This document shows, piece after piece, positions 55,696 through 64,000 of a DNA stretch of 64,000 nucleotides (position 1 is the first letter of the stretch; the number at the start of each line of letters is the position of its first letter). A program made the position numbers and the translations under genes. The notes below the pieces were generated by a model that saw nothing but the letters and a program-made list of their open reading frames with translations, did not search any database and had not been told where the DNA came from. The stretch comes from Winogradskyella costae (GTDB lineage: Bacteria; Bacteroidota; Bacteroidia; Flavobacteriales; Flavobacteriaceae), in NCBI RefSeq assembly GCF_013403865.1, contig NZ_JABFDK010000004.1, positions 124,001 to 188,000 of the forward strand, written 5' to 3'.

Positions 55696-56092
55696 TTCTT
55701 TCAAATATTAAATCAGATCCACCGACTTCAGATAACCCTAATTTCATTATGCCATTGGTTAAATCATAGTTCCAATATGTTTGATCTATTTTTACAGTAA
55801 AAATAACCAAATCGGAAATACCCTCTACAATACCTTCCTCTATCTCGTACTCGTATGTTCCAGTGGTATGAACACCTTGTTCTGCTCCTGAGACGACCAA
55901 GGTTCCATCTTCACGAAAGTCGTAAATAATATTAACACCAGAATAACTAATGATGGAATTTCCTACAGTACTATAATATCTGATTTCAGTTAATTTCCAT
56001 TCATCAACAATTTTATTGGCTGATGAAAAGTCGTCGTCTGAACAACTAAATAGGGTAATTAAAGTTATAATTAAAATAAGCCTGTTTTTCAT
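55691..56092 (-). CDS. small lipoprotein, lipocalin-like
   Basis: A 133-residue lipoprotein with lipobox ending at C17 (LFSC) followed by SDDDFSS, close to the SDDFE-type surface-export signal of Flavobacterium. The body starts with IVDEWKLTEIRYYS and has a strand pattern typical of lipocalin-like Bacteroidota lipoproteins (DEWKLT, YDFREDGTLVVSG, TGTYEYEIEEG). Function unknown. Confidence 0.78.
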   Translation of the reverse strand: MKNRLILIITLITLFSCSDDDFSSANKIVDEWKLTEIRYYSTVGNSIISYSGVNIIYDFREDGTLVVSGAEQGVHTTGTYEYEIEEGIVEGISDLVIFTVKIDQTYWNYDLTNGIMKLGLSEVGGSDLIFERN

Positions 56093-56157
56093 ATTACTCT
56101 TATTTAGTTAATTACGCAGATATACTTAGCAAAAGCAAAGAAATGACGCTACTATTA

Positions 56158-56844
56158 TTAAGCAATCAACGCTTTAGCTAAACCAATAATGGTGTTCAAC
56201 TGCGCTTCAATAGTTAACTCTGAATTATCAATTTCAATAGCGTCTTTCGCTTTCACTAAGGGAGAATCTTCTCTTGTAGAATCGATATGGTCTCTGGTGG
56301 TTACATTTTCTAGGACATCTTCGTAACTCAATTCGTGGCCTCGATCTGTTAATTCTTTGTAGCGTCGTTTTGCTCTTGTCTCCGCAGAAGCAGTCATAAA
56401 GACTTTTAATTCAGCATTAGGAAAAACTACCGTTCCTATATCCCGACCATCCATAACTATACCCTTGTCTTTGCCCATAAGCTGTTGTTGTTCTACTAAC
56501 TTTCGTCTTACTGCAGATAAGGTCGCTACAGGACTTACATATTTAGAAACTTTAAGCGTTCTAATTGCGGCCTCAATATTTTCACCGTTTAAATACACTT
56601 CTGCAAAACCAGCTGTTTCGTTAAATATAAAGGTAATATTTACATCTTCTAACCTATTAACTAAATCGTCTTCTTTAAAAAAATCATCACCTATTAATTC
56701 ATTCTCCAAGGCAAAATAAGCCACTGCTCTGTACATGGCACCAGTATCTACATAGATATAGTTCAGTTTTTTTGCTAATTGTTTAGCTACCGTACTTTTT
56801 CCTGTAGATGAAAACCCATCTATAGCGATAATTATTTTACTCAT
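56158..56844 (-). CDS. cmk: cytidylate kinase
   Basis: Phosphorylates CMP and dCMP with ATP. The 228-residue protein has the P-loop IDGFSSTGKSTVAK (residues 8-21), the CMP-binding YVDTGAMYRAV and GRDIGTVVFPNAELKVFMTAS, and the lid RAKRRYKEL. It follows porQ by one base in a minus-strand operon, a typical neighbour in this group. Confidence 0.95.
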   Translation of the reverse strand: MSKIIIAIDGFSSTGKSTVAKQLAKKLNYIYVDTGAMYRAVAYFALENELIGDDFFKEDDLVNRLEDVNITFIFNETAGFAEVYLNGENIEAAIRTLKVSKYVSPVATLSAVRRKLVEQQQLMGKDKGIVMDGRDIGTVVFPNAELKVFMTASAETRAKRRYKELTDRGHELSYEDVLENVTTRDHIDSTREDSPLVKAKDAIEIDNSELTIEAQLNTIIGLAKALIA

Positions 56845-56845
56845 T

Positions 56846-57865
56846 TTATTGTAAATCTATTTGAAGTCCGAAAAAACTAGAATTTGAAGCACTAGTATAT
56901 CTCGCATGCGTATAACTAAAACGCATTTTATTTAATTTAATACCAACACCTACCGAAAGTCCTGAAAAGTTTCTTTGGTCTACAATCCGCAATTCTTCTG
57001 CTCTCCTAAAGTTATATCCTAACCTTACATTAAAGCCTCCTTCTGGAAATAATTCAGCTCCCAAAATTAAATGACGTAATCCTTTGTTTAAAAATCCTAG
57101 TTTCTCTTCTGTTTGGTTACCATCCAAATCAGTTGTGGCTCGTGCTGGGTTAGACACTGCTATTGGCCATTTTTGTAAATTCTCTAAAGTTAAATGCCAA
57201 CGTAAAGGTACATTTTCGAGAGTTTGTGACATTCCGAAATTGACTTCGAATGGTAATGGTTCATTTTGACCTGCATACGTTGAAAATTGAGTTCCTATAT
57301 TTCTTACGGTTAGTGCGGCATGAAAATCGAGCTTTTCGTTAATATACATAGCTCCAAAATCTATGGCACCTCCCACTGAATTGTATTGTTCTAATGCCGA
57401 TGTAATGACTTTAACATTGGCACCCACATAAAAATCCGTGTATGGAATTTTATAATTGTAACCTGCGGATATCGCTGTTTCATTCCCACTAAAAGTCCCA
57501 GTAGAATTCCCATTGACATCATACCCATCAAAACTGCCATAATTAATGTAAGTGACGCCAAAGTGAAACGTTTGCACTCGTCTATCCCAAGTGTAGGCAT
57601 AAGCAGCAGTTCCGTAACTAATACCACCTAAATAGCTAGAATAGTTGACTGCCAATTGATTGTTCATTTTATAATTAATAGACGCAGGATTGTAAAGTGC
57701 TTCGGTTACATCGTGGTCAAAATTGGTAATTATTTTCCCACCTAAAGCGGCCTGTCTAGGAGAAGATACAAGATTAAGAAATTGATAGGTTGCTTCACCA
57801 CCCAATTGCGCAAACATTGGCAGTGTTAAAAGCATTAAAAATAAGGTCGTAATCCTCTTAATCAT
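56846..57865 (-). CDS. porQ: type IX secretion system protein PorQ
   Basis: A 339-residue outer-membrane protein of the FadL-like barrel type. The signal peptide (to about residue 19) is followed by GGEATYQFLNLVSSPRQAALGG and EALYNPAS, hallmarks of PorQ. PorQ is part of the attachment complex (PorU/V/Q/Z) that removes the sorting domain of T9SS cargo and anchors it to lipopolysaccharide. Ends with the LQIDLQ strand. Confidence 0.92.
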   Translation of the reverse strand: MIKRITTLFLMLLTLPMFAQLGGEATYQFLNLVSSPRQAALGGKIITNFDHDVTEALYNPASINYKMNNQLAVNYSSYLGGISYGTAAYAYTWDRRVQTFHFGVTYINYGSFDGYDVNGNSTGTFSGNETAISAGYNYKIPYTDFYVGANVKVITSALEQYNSVGGAIDFGAMYINEKLDFHAALTVRNIGTQFSTYAGQNEPLPFEVNFGMSQTLENVPLRWHLTLENLQKWPIAVSNPARATTDLDGNQTEEKLGFLNKGLRHLILGAELFPEGGFNVRLGYNFRRAEELRIVDQRNFSGLSVGVGIKLNKMRFSYTHARYTSASNSSFFGLQIDLQ

Positions 57866-58126
57866 AGATTTTGCAAAATAACTAAATCTATCTTAAAACG
57901 ATGATATGATTTTTTTATTTTTTGAGCGCTGTTATTTTCTATTATAATTGTAATTTTTGACTGATTTTAATAACATCGCTCTTTCAGTCATTGATACGTT
58001 TAAGCGCTTTTACTGTTGTTCTGTTTCTTTAGCAATTCTGTGTAAACTCTCGTTTAATATTACTAAAAGATATCCCGCCAACAACTATATGTGATTTTGC
58101 AGGCTATATATCTAATACAACATTGT
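57866..58126. other. gene-free region upstream of porQ and downstream of lon
   Basis: Together with the following hairpin a 331-base gap, where the porQ-cmk promoter must lie. The sequence is AT-rich, includes short pieces such as GAGCGCT and AAGCGCTT, and shows no coding frame or exact promoter match. Confidence 0.45.
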
Positions 58127-58177
58127 TAAATTTTACTTCGTCTTAAGCGAAAATACTCATAAACGAAGTAAAATTTA
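58127..58177 (-). terminator. long hairpin after lon, probable terminator
   Basis: TAAATTTTACTTCGT (58127-58141) and its exact complement (58163-58177) form a 15-base stem with a 21-base loop, 20 bases beyond the lon stop. The long loop is unusual for a terminator. Confidence 0.6.
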
Positions 58178-58196
58178 TTAAAATGTAAATATTAGT

Positions 58197-60650
58197 TTAA
58201 AGCTTTTTAGCATTCTCCACCTTTTGTTTCGTAAGTGCCAGTTTTAAAACATCACTCATATCCTTAACATAGTGAAATGTTAAGCCTTTTAAATATTCAG
58301 GTTTAATTTCCTCAATGTCTCTTCGATTATCTTCACAAAGTAAAATCTCTTTAATACGAGCACGTTTCGCTGCTAAGATTTTTTCCTTGATACCACCAAC
58401 AGGTAACACTTTACCTCTTAACGTTATTTCACCTGTCATCGCTAAGCTCTTTTTAACTTTGCGTTGTGTAAACAAAGATACTAAAGACGTTAACATTGTA
58501 ACACCTGCACTTGGACCATCTTTTGGAGTTGCTCCTTCTGGCACGTGAATGTGTACATTATATTTTCCAAAAACCTCTGGATCAATACCAAATTCATCTG
58601 CATTTGCCTTAATGTATTCCATAGCAATAGTTGCAGATTCCTTCATTACTTTCCCTAAGTTTCCGGTAATTGATAGGGTTCCTTTTCCTTTAGATAATAT
58701 AGATTCTATAAATAAAATATCTCCACCAACACTCGTCCAAGCTAAACCTGTAACAACTCCGGCAACATCATTGTTCTCGTATTTGTCGCGCTCCAGTCTT
58801 GGGCTTCCTAGAATCTCAATAACATCTTCGTTAGAAATCTTAATGTTATACTCCTCTTCCATTGCAATATTCTTTGCTGCATAACGCACCATTTTTGCAA
58901 TTTGCTTTTCTAAGCCTCTAACTCCTGATTCGCGCGTGTAACCTTCAACAATTTTTTCGAGTTGTGGCTTTGCTATCTTTAAAGCTTTGTCATCTAAACC
59001 ATGCTCTTTTAATTGCTTTGGTAATAAATGACGTTTAGCAATCTCTACTTTTTCTTCAATAGTATAACCGGTGACATTAATGATTTCCATTCGGTCTCTT
59101 AATGCTGGCTGAATGGTATTCATGCTATTAGAGGTCGCAATAAACATCACTTTAGATAAATCGTATCCCATTTCTAGGAAATTATCATAAAACTCATTGT
59201 TTTGCTCAGGGTCTAACACTTCTAACATTGCAGACGAAGGGTCACCTTGGCTACCTGTGGACAACTTATCTATTTCATCTAATACAAATACTGGATTAGA
59301 CGTCTGTGCTTTTTTCAAGCTCTGAATAATTCGTCCTGGCATCGCGCCAATATAAGTTTTTCTATGACCGCGGATTTCTGCTTCATCACGTAAACCACCT
59401 AATGAAATTCTCACATATTCTCTACCTAAAGCTTCTGCAACAGATTTTCCTAATGAGGTTTTACCAACTCCTGGAGGTCCGTAAAGACATAGTATTGGAG
59501 ACTTCATATCGTTACGAAGTTTTAATACCGCTAAATATTCAATGATTCTTTTCTTTACATCTTCTAGTCCAAAATGATCACGGTCTAAAATTTTCTGTGC
59601 GCGCTTTAAATCAAATTTATCCTTACTAAACTTATTCCAAGGCAAATCTAAAAAGAGATCTAAATAATTACGTTGAATAGAATACTCAGCCACCTGAGGA
59701 TTCATACGTTGCATTTTAGCCAATTCCTTATCAAAATGTTCTTTTACTTTATCATCCCATTTCTTTTTCTTAGCACGTGCACGCATATCTTCAATCTCTT
59801 CACCAGAAGATACGCCACCACCCAATTCTTCTTGAATGGTTTTCATTTGCTGATGTAAGAAATATTCGCGTTGCTGTTGGTTCATATCACTTTGAACCTT
59901 ATTCTGAATATCATTTTTAAGCTCCAATTTTTGAAACTCAAGATTCATGAATTTTAAAGTTTGAAGCGCACGTTCTTTAAGATCATTAATCTTTAATAAT
60001 TCTTGCTTCTCCTCTACTTTAAGATTCATGTTAGACGACACAAAGTTGACTAAGAACGAATCGCTTTCAATATTTTTAATCGCAAAACTCGCTTCAGAAG
60101 GAATGTTTGGACTTTCTTTAATAATGTCTAAAGATAAATCCTTAATAGAATCTATAATGGCTCTAAACTCCTCATTTTCTTTCGCAGGCTTTGCTTCAGG
60201 AATATCAGAAATTGTAGCCGTTAAATAAGGTTTTTCTGAAATCACTTCATTAATAGCAAAACGCTTTTTACCTTGAATAATGACAGTTGTGTTACCATCA
60301 GGCATTTTTAGCACTTTTAAGATTCGTGCAACAGTACCTGTTTTATAGATGTCTTTAGCTGTTGGGTTTTCAACAGATTCGTCCTTCTGAGATACCACAC
60401 CGATTACTTTTCCGCCTTTATTGGCATCATTAATCAGTTTAATCGATGCATCTCTACCAGCAGTGATCGGAATCACAACACCTGGAAATAAAACCGTATT
60501 TCGCAATGGTAAAATTGGTAACGACTCTGGTAACGATTCGTTGTTTATTAATTCTTCATCTTCAGGAGTCATTAATGGAATTAATTCTGAATTCTCATCA
60601 AAATCCTGAAATGACAGATTGTCTAAGTTTAAAAAATTTGATTTTGCCAT
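58197..60650 (-). CDS. lon: ATP-dependent protease Lon
   Basis: An 817-residue cytoplasmic protease for misfolded and regulatory proteins. The Lon N-terminal domain (about 45-250), a coiled coil, the AAA+ module with Walker [15 protein letters not shown] (about 390) and [10 protein letters not shown], and the protease domain with catalytic serine in [10 protein letters not shown] (about 712) and lysine in [13 protein letters not shown] (about 755) are all intact. Length is normal. Divergent to the sigma-factor gene. Confidence 0.97.
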   Translation of the reverse strand: MAKSNFLNLDNLSFQDFDENSELIPLMTPEDEELINNESLPESLPILPLRNTVLFPGVVIPITAGRDASIKLINDANKGGKVIGVVSQKDESVENPTAKDIYKTGTVARILKVLKMPDGNTTVIIQGKKRFAINEVISEKPYLTATISDIPEAKPAKENEEFRAIIDSIKDLSLDIIKESPNIPSEASFAIKNIESDSFLVNFVSSNMNLKVEEKQELLKINDLKERALQTLKFMNLEFQKLELKNDIQNKVQSDMNQQQREYFLHQQMKTIQEELGGGVSSGEEIEDMRARAKKKKWDDKVKEHFDKELAKMQRMNPQVAEYSIQRNYLDLFLDLPWNKFSKDKFDLKRAQKILDRDHFGLEDVKKRIIEYLAVLKLRNDMKSPILCLYGPPGVGKTSLGKSVAEALGREYVRISLGGLRDEAEIRGHRKTYIGAMPGRIIQSLKKAQTSNPVFVLDEIDKLSTGSQGDPSSAMLEVLDPEQNNEFYDNFLEMGYDLSKVMFIATSNSMNTIQPALRDRMEIINVTGYTIEEKVEIAKRHLLPKQLKEHGLDDKALKIAKPQLEKIVEGYTRESGVRGLEKQIAKMVRYAAKNIAMEEEYNIKISNEDVIEILGSPRLERDKYENNDVAGVVTGLAWTSVGGDILFIESILSKGKGTLSITGNLGKVMKESATIAMEYIKANADEFGIDPEVFGKYNVHIHVPEGATPKDGPSAGVTMLTSLVSLFTQRKVKKSLAMTGEITLRGKVLPVGGIKEKILAAKRARIKEILLCEDNRRDIEEIKPEYLKGLTFHYVKDMSDVLKLALTKQKVENAKKL

Positions 60651-60880
60651 ATATATTTTTGAGCCATTCTGTCATTATTAAAAACAGAGCAACATTATTT
60701 TAAAAGTATTAATAATTAACTTCATACTGAATATCAAAACATTAGAAGATATTCAAAGTTATTCACACTACTGTAATTTCAATTGTTATGCCATTACCTT
60801 TATATCCGTATAAAACTTTTTTCATATGAACTGTAACAATATATAAAAGTAGCGCTCTATAAATAAAAGCAATTGTTTTT

Positions 60881-61429
60881 TTGACATCAACCAATCAAAA
60901 TATCGAACAGTTATTACAGCTTTGTCAATCTGGAAACCAACGTGCACAGTTGGAAATATACAACAGATATAACAAAGCTATGTATAACACAGCCATTAGA
61001 ATTGTAAAAGATTCTTTTATAGCTGAGGACATTATGCAGGAGTCTTTTTTAACAGCTTTTACAAAATTGAACACGCTACAAGACACCAATTTATTTGGCG
61101 CATGGTTAAAACGTATTGTTGTGAACAACAGCATTGGGTACTATAACAAAGCGGTAAAACAAAACGAAGTATCTTTAGATAGTGTTATCTATAAAGTTGA
61201 AGACGATAACGGCATTAATGAAAATGAACAGAATAACGAAAAAGTAAAACTTATTTTAGACGCTATGAAAACCTTAAATCCAAATTATAGTTTGGGCTTA
61301 TCATTACATCTGATTGAAGGTTACGATTACGAAGAAATCTGTGAGATTATGAACATTTCTTATGCCAATTGTAGAACCTTAATATCGAGAGCAAAAGATA
61401 GTTTACGCAAAAAATTAATACTAAATTAA
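60881..61429 (+). CDS. ECF-type RNA polymerase sigma factor
   Basis: A 182-residue sigma-70 family protein with region 2 (YNRYNKAMYNTAIRIVKDSFIAEDIMQESFLTAF, about residues 26-59) and region 4 (YSLGLSLHLIEGYDYEEICEIMNISYANCRTLISRAKDSLRKKL, about 136-179), without regions 1 and 3. The start is TTG; the next methionine falls inside region 2. Two bases downstream lies a single-helix membrane protein that may be its anti-sigma factor. Confidence 0.92.
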   Translation: MTSTNQNIEQLLQLCQSGNQRAQLEIYNRYNKAMYNTAIRIVKDSFIAEDIMQESFLTAFTKLNTLQDTNLFGAWLKRIVVNNSIGYYNKAVKQNEVSLDSVIYKVEDDNGINENEQNNEKVKLILDAMKTLNPNYSLGLSLHLIEGYDYEEICEIMNISYANCRTLISRAKDSLRKKLILN

Positions 61430-61431
61430 TT

Positions 61432-61989
61432 ATGACAGACGATCATTTAGAACGCTTATTTAATGATTTAAAAGGTGAATTTAATATTGAAACACCTCAC
61501 AAAAATCATGAGCAACGCTTTTTAGACAAACTGAAAGCTAAAGACTCGGTTGTACCTGAAACCAAAAAGCAATCTGGGTTTAACTGGAAACCTTTTTTAG
61601 CCATTGCGGCAAGTATTGTCATTTGTTTTGGTATTTACTCCGTTATACCAGGTGAACCTGAAACTTTAGATTTAGCTAGCGTATCACCCGAAATGTCCGA
61701 AACACAAGACTTTTTTACTATAACCATTGAAAATGAATTAAAGAAACTTAATAAAGAACGTTCACCTTTAACAGAACAAATTATTAATGATGCTTTAGTG
61801 CAAATTCAACAATTAGAAACCGATTATCAAAAATTAAAAACAGATTTAACCGAAAGCGGAAAAAACCAACGTGTTATTTATGCGATGATTTCCAACTTTC
61901 AAACACGAATAGATATTTTAAATACGGTTTTAGAACAAATTGAAACTGTAAAACAATTTAAATCCAACTCCAATGAGAACATTATATAA
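61432..61989 (+). CDS. single-pass membrane protein, putative anti-sigma factor
   Basis: A 185-residue protein with a cytoplasmic N-terminal part (about residues 1-52, starting DDHLERLFNDLKGEFNIETP), one transmembrane helix (FLAIAASIVICFGIYSVIP, about 57-75) and a periplasmic part with coiled-coil helices (ENELKKLNKERSPLTEQIIND onward). This layout, two bases after an ECF sigma gene, fits an anti-sigma factor, though no zinc-binding anti-sigma motif is present. Confidence 0.7.
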   Translation: MTDDHLERLFNDLKGEFNIETPHKNHEQRFLDKLKAKDSVVPETKKQSGFNWKPFLAIAASIVICFGIYSVIPGEPETLDLASVSPEMSETQDFFTITIENELKKLNKERSPLTEQIINDALVQIQQLETDYQKLKTDLTESGKNQRVIYAMISNFQTRIDILNTVLEQIETVKQFKSNSNENII

Positions 61990-63064
61990 ACTCTGCTTTT
62001 TTCTAATCTTGATGCCAACACTTTTGCTAGCATCAAATGAGACACCTAAAGCGGCAAAACACGAAAAACAGAAAATCCTAAAAAAATCTTTTAATGTAAA
62101 TGCTGATGCTACCTTTAATATAACCAGTAGATATGGGAATATTGACATTATTACATGGGACGAAAACCGCATTGATATTCAAGTCACCATAAAAGTGGAA
62201 GGTAATAATGAGGATAAGGTCAATAAAAAATTAGCAGAACTCGATGTCGCTTGGCAAGCTGCACCTCATAAAGTTACAGCAATTACCTCAATTGAAGGCA
62301 ATAGCGCTAGTACATCTTGGTGGAATAAAAAATTAGGGGACAATGTAAAGATAGAAGTTAACTATGTGGTTAAAATGCCTATTACAAACAACGTAAAGCT
62401 TTTTAACGATTATGGCTACATCAATTTAGACAAGCTTAAAGGCAATGCCTATATAAAATGTGATTATGGTAAGGTCACCACCAAAGAACTCATGGGAACA
62501 TCTAACACCATACGATTAGATTACACAAAAAACAGTTATTTTGAATTTATAAACAACGGCACCATTGAAGCCGATTATAGCGAATTTACGGTTGCAAAAG
62601 TTAAAGATTTAAATCTTGAAGCCGATTACACCACCTCAATAATTGAAATTGCCGAGAATGTCGTTTACGAATGTGATTATGGCTCACTCAAAATTGATAA
62701 TATCAACAATTTAGATGGTAATGGTGATTATTTAGCGCTACGACTTGGTACTGTCTTCAAAATTGCTAATATCAGTTCCGATTATGGTTCCATAAAAATT
62801 GATCGTTTGGTATCAAAAACTAAGACTGTAAACATCCATTCTGAATTCACCGGAATAACAATTGGGTTTGATACTGATTTTAACTTCAATTTTAATATTG
62901 GAATTGACTTTGGTACTTTTAGAGAACCTGAGGGTTTTATATATAAAATAAAAAACGTTGGTAACATCGGAAAACAATATATAGGACATCATGGTGATCA
63001 AAACACTGAGAATTTAGTTTTTATTGATTCGGAATATGGCAGCATAACTTTTAAAAAGAATTAA
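61973..63064 (+). CDS. exported beta-solenoid-like protein (DUF4097-like)
   Basis: A 363-residue protein with a signal peptide (to about residue 20) and repeated short strands containing DYG, as in FNDYGYINLDKL, KCDYGKVTTKEL, ECDYGSLKIDNI, SSDYGSIKIDRL, DSEYGSITFKK. The pattern is of a right-handed beta-helix/adhesin-like (DUF4097-type) fold. It overlaps the upstream gene by 17 bases, so translation is coupled to the putative anti-sigma factor. Confidence 0.75.
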   Translation: MRTLYKLCFFLILMPTLLLASNETPKAAKHEKQKILKKSFNVNADATFNITSRYGNIDIITWDENRIDIQVTIKVEGNNEDKVNKKLAELDVAWQAAPHKVTAITSIEGNSASTSWWNKKLGDNVKIEVNYVVKMPITNNVKLFNDYGYINLDKLKGNAYIKCDYGKVTTKELMGTSNTIRLDYTKNSYFEFINNGTIEADYSEFTVAKVKDLNLEADYTTSIIEIAENVVYECDYGSLKIDNINNLDGNGDYLALRLGTVFKIANISSDYGSIKIDRLVSKTKTVNIHSEFTGITIGFDTDFNFNFNIGIDFGTFREPEGFIYKIKNVGNIGKQYIGHHGDQNTENLVFIDSEYGSITFKKN

Positions 63065-63109
63065 GTAAAAAAATCAAATATTACATCAATCAAATAAAAT
63101 CGAACACTT

Positions 63110-63835
63110 ATGAAACTTTTAAAATCAATTACAATCTTAACGCTTCTTTTATGTACTACATTAGTTTCGGCACAATGGGGAAAATCTAAAAAGATTAAAG
63201 GCGATGGCAAAATTACAACCACAACCGTTACTACAGATTCTTATGATAATATAAAAGCTTCAGGATCTATGGACTTTAAACTTGTTAAAGCTACAGAAGG
63301 CAATATTTTAATCAAAGGAGATTCTAATTTAATGGAGTATATAATTACTGAAGTTAAAGGCAATTCGCTACACGTTAAAATTAAAGATGGGTATAATTTA
63401 AAGCCGAGTGAAACTATCCTTATCACTATACCTTATCAATCTATTAGTTCTGTGTCGTTAGCTGGCTCTGGTGACCTTGAAAATTCTGGCACCATAAAAG
63501 CAGATACATTTAAAGTGGCTTTAGCTGGTTCTGGAGATATCGATTTAACGATTGAAGCGGAAGACATTGAAAGTAAAATAGCTGGTTCTGGTGACATTAA
63601 GCTTAAAGGCACAGCCAGAAATCTAACTACTATTGTGGCGGGCTCTGGTGACTTTGATGGGGATGCTTTAAAAAGCACCAATGTAGAAGCTAAAATCTCC
63701 GGCTCAGGAGATATATCTGTGGTTTGCAACGGAGAGCTTACTGTTAAAATAGCAGGTTCTGGTGATGTAAAATACTCAGGGAAACCAACAAAGAAAAATA
63801 CCAGTATTGCAGGATCTGGTAGTGTTCACAATTAA
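63110..63835 (+). CDS. head-GIN domain (DUF2807) exported protein
   Basis: A 241-residue protein with a signal peptide (ending VSAQW, about residue 22) and a DUF2807 putative autotransporter-adhesin head-GIN domain. About eight AGSGD-type turns (LAGSGDLE, LAGSGDID, IAGSGDIK, VAGSGDFD, ISGSGDIS, IAGSGDVK, IAGSGSVH) mark the rungs of a beta-helix. Last gene of the sigma-factor operon, 45 bases after the DYG-repeat gene. Confidence 0.88.
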   Translation: MKLLKSITILTLLLCTTLVSAQWGKSKKIKGDGKITTTTVTTDSYDNIKASGSMDFKLVKATEGNILIKGDSNLMEYIITEVKGNSLHVKIKDGYNLKPSETILITIPYQSISSVSLAGSGDLENSGTIKADTFKVALAGSGDIDLTIEAEDIESKIAGSGDIKLKGTARNLTTIVAGSGDFDGDALKSTNVEAKISGSGDISVVCNGELTVKIAGSGDVKYSGKPTKKNTSIAGSGSVHN

Positions 63836-63857
63836 ATCTTGTCATTACATATTAAAT

Positions 63858-63891
63858 AAAAAAGGACGAGCGTTTGCTCGTCCTTTTTTAT
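63858..63891 (+). terminator. terminator of the sigma-factor operon
   Basis: AAAAAGGACGAGC and GCTCGTCCTTTTTT form a perfect stem with the loop GTTT, 23 bases after the head-GIN stop. It may also serve the partial minus-strand gene at the right edge. Confidence 0.9.
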
Positions 63892-63960
63892 TATAATAAT
63901 CTTATACATCAACTTTTATCATTCAAGTGTTTAAAAACCTAAAATAGTGACATCAAACTC

Positions 63961-64000
63961 CTATGCTTTATTTTTCTCATCTAATCTTGGCACTCTAAAC
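63961..64000 (-). CDS. 3' end of an unidentified minus-strand gene
   Basis: On the minus strand a frame enters from the right edge and ends in TAG at 63963-63961, reading FRVPRLDEKNKA before the stop. The hairpin terminator at 63858-63891 beyond it is consistent with a gene end. Too short to assign a family. Confidence 0.4.
   Translation of the reverse strand, partial: FRVPRLDEKNKA

Noticed and set aside
63436..63729. A 97-codon minus-strand frame rich in SPEPA repeats
   Set aside because: It is the antisense image of the AGSGD repeats of the head-GIN gene.

Overview
The window is AT-rich, densely coded DNA from a member of the Bacteroidota, most likely a marine-type Flavobacteriaceae. The support is type IX secretion (T9SS) genes (porQ, a PorP/SprF protein, a giant secreted protein with a type B C-terminal sorting domain), lipoproteins with acidic residues after the lipid-attachment cysteine, Bacteroidota-type promoters (TTG, about 19 bases, TAnnTTTG), no obvious Shine-Dalgarno sites, and families typical of the group (DUF3822, DUF4126, head-GIN proteins, PorT-like barrels). 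No CRISPR array, intact insertion sequence, prophage, rRNA or tRNA was seen.

1-11.6 kb is an acetate/short-acyl uptake and activation locus, all on the minus strand: an InsA-like zinc-ribbon/HTH protein, an outer-membrane porin-like protein, a DUF4212 symporter small subunit, an ActP-like acetate symporter, a small membrane protein, a symporter-histidine kinase fusion (CrbS/CbrA type), a receiver-only response regulator, another small membrane protein, and two AMP-forming acyl-CoA synthetases. A 21-base motif recurs, inverted, just upstream of the first gene of each half of the locus and may be a shared operator. 11.7-14.8 kb holds an aldehyde dehydrogenase with its DUF779 partner and a divergent AraC regulator; two direct repeats 21 bases apart lie between them. 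14.8-20.7 kb has an alanine-type symporter, an MscS channel, a membrane acyltransferase, a decayed lipoprotein gene, an NTF2-like protein and a surface-type lipoprotein.

21.0-26.8 kb is a minus-strand operon for envelope sugar and lipid functions: RecD-like helicase, DUF4126, KdsB, HAD phosphatase, CAT-like acyltransferase, KdnB-like Kdo 8-oxidase and a PlsC-like acyltransferase. It suggests Kdo modified at C8. 27-32.7 kb is housekeeping on the plus strand (DUF3822, rsmD, dnaX, miaE), with the RNase P RNA on the minus strand between rsmD and dnaX. 32.7-33.6 kb is a decayed T9SS cargo gene. 34.2-37.7 kb is the polyphosphate operon sixA-ppk1-ppx.

38.0-46.7 kb encodes a 1820-residue T9SS cargo protein, a PorP/SprF partner and an OmpA-family protein. 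The cargo contains a near-complete tandem duplication of about 520 residues and a run of 83-residue repeats. 46.8-52.5 kb holds a carboxypeptidase-regulatory-like protein, a CAP-domain lipoprotein, pdxH, rnz flanked by two small proteins of possible STAS-like fold, and pyrB/pyrR. 53-60.7 kb is rpsA, a LysM protein, a lipoprotein, cmk, porQ and lon. 60.9-63.8 kb is an ECF sigma factor operon with a putative anti-sigma factor and two exported beta-solenoid-like proteins. Both window edges cut a gene.
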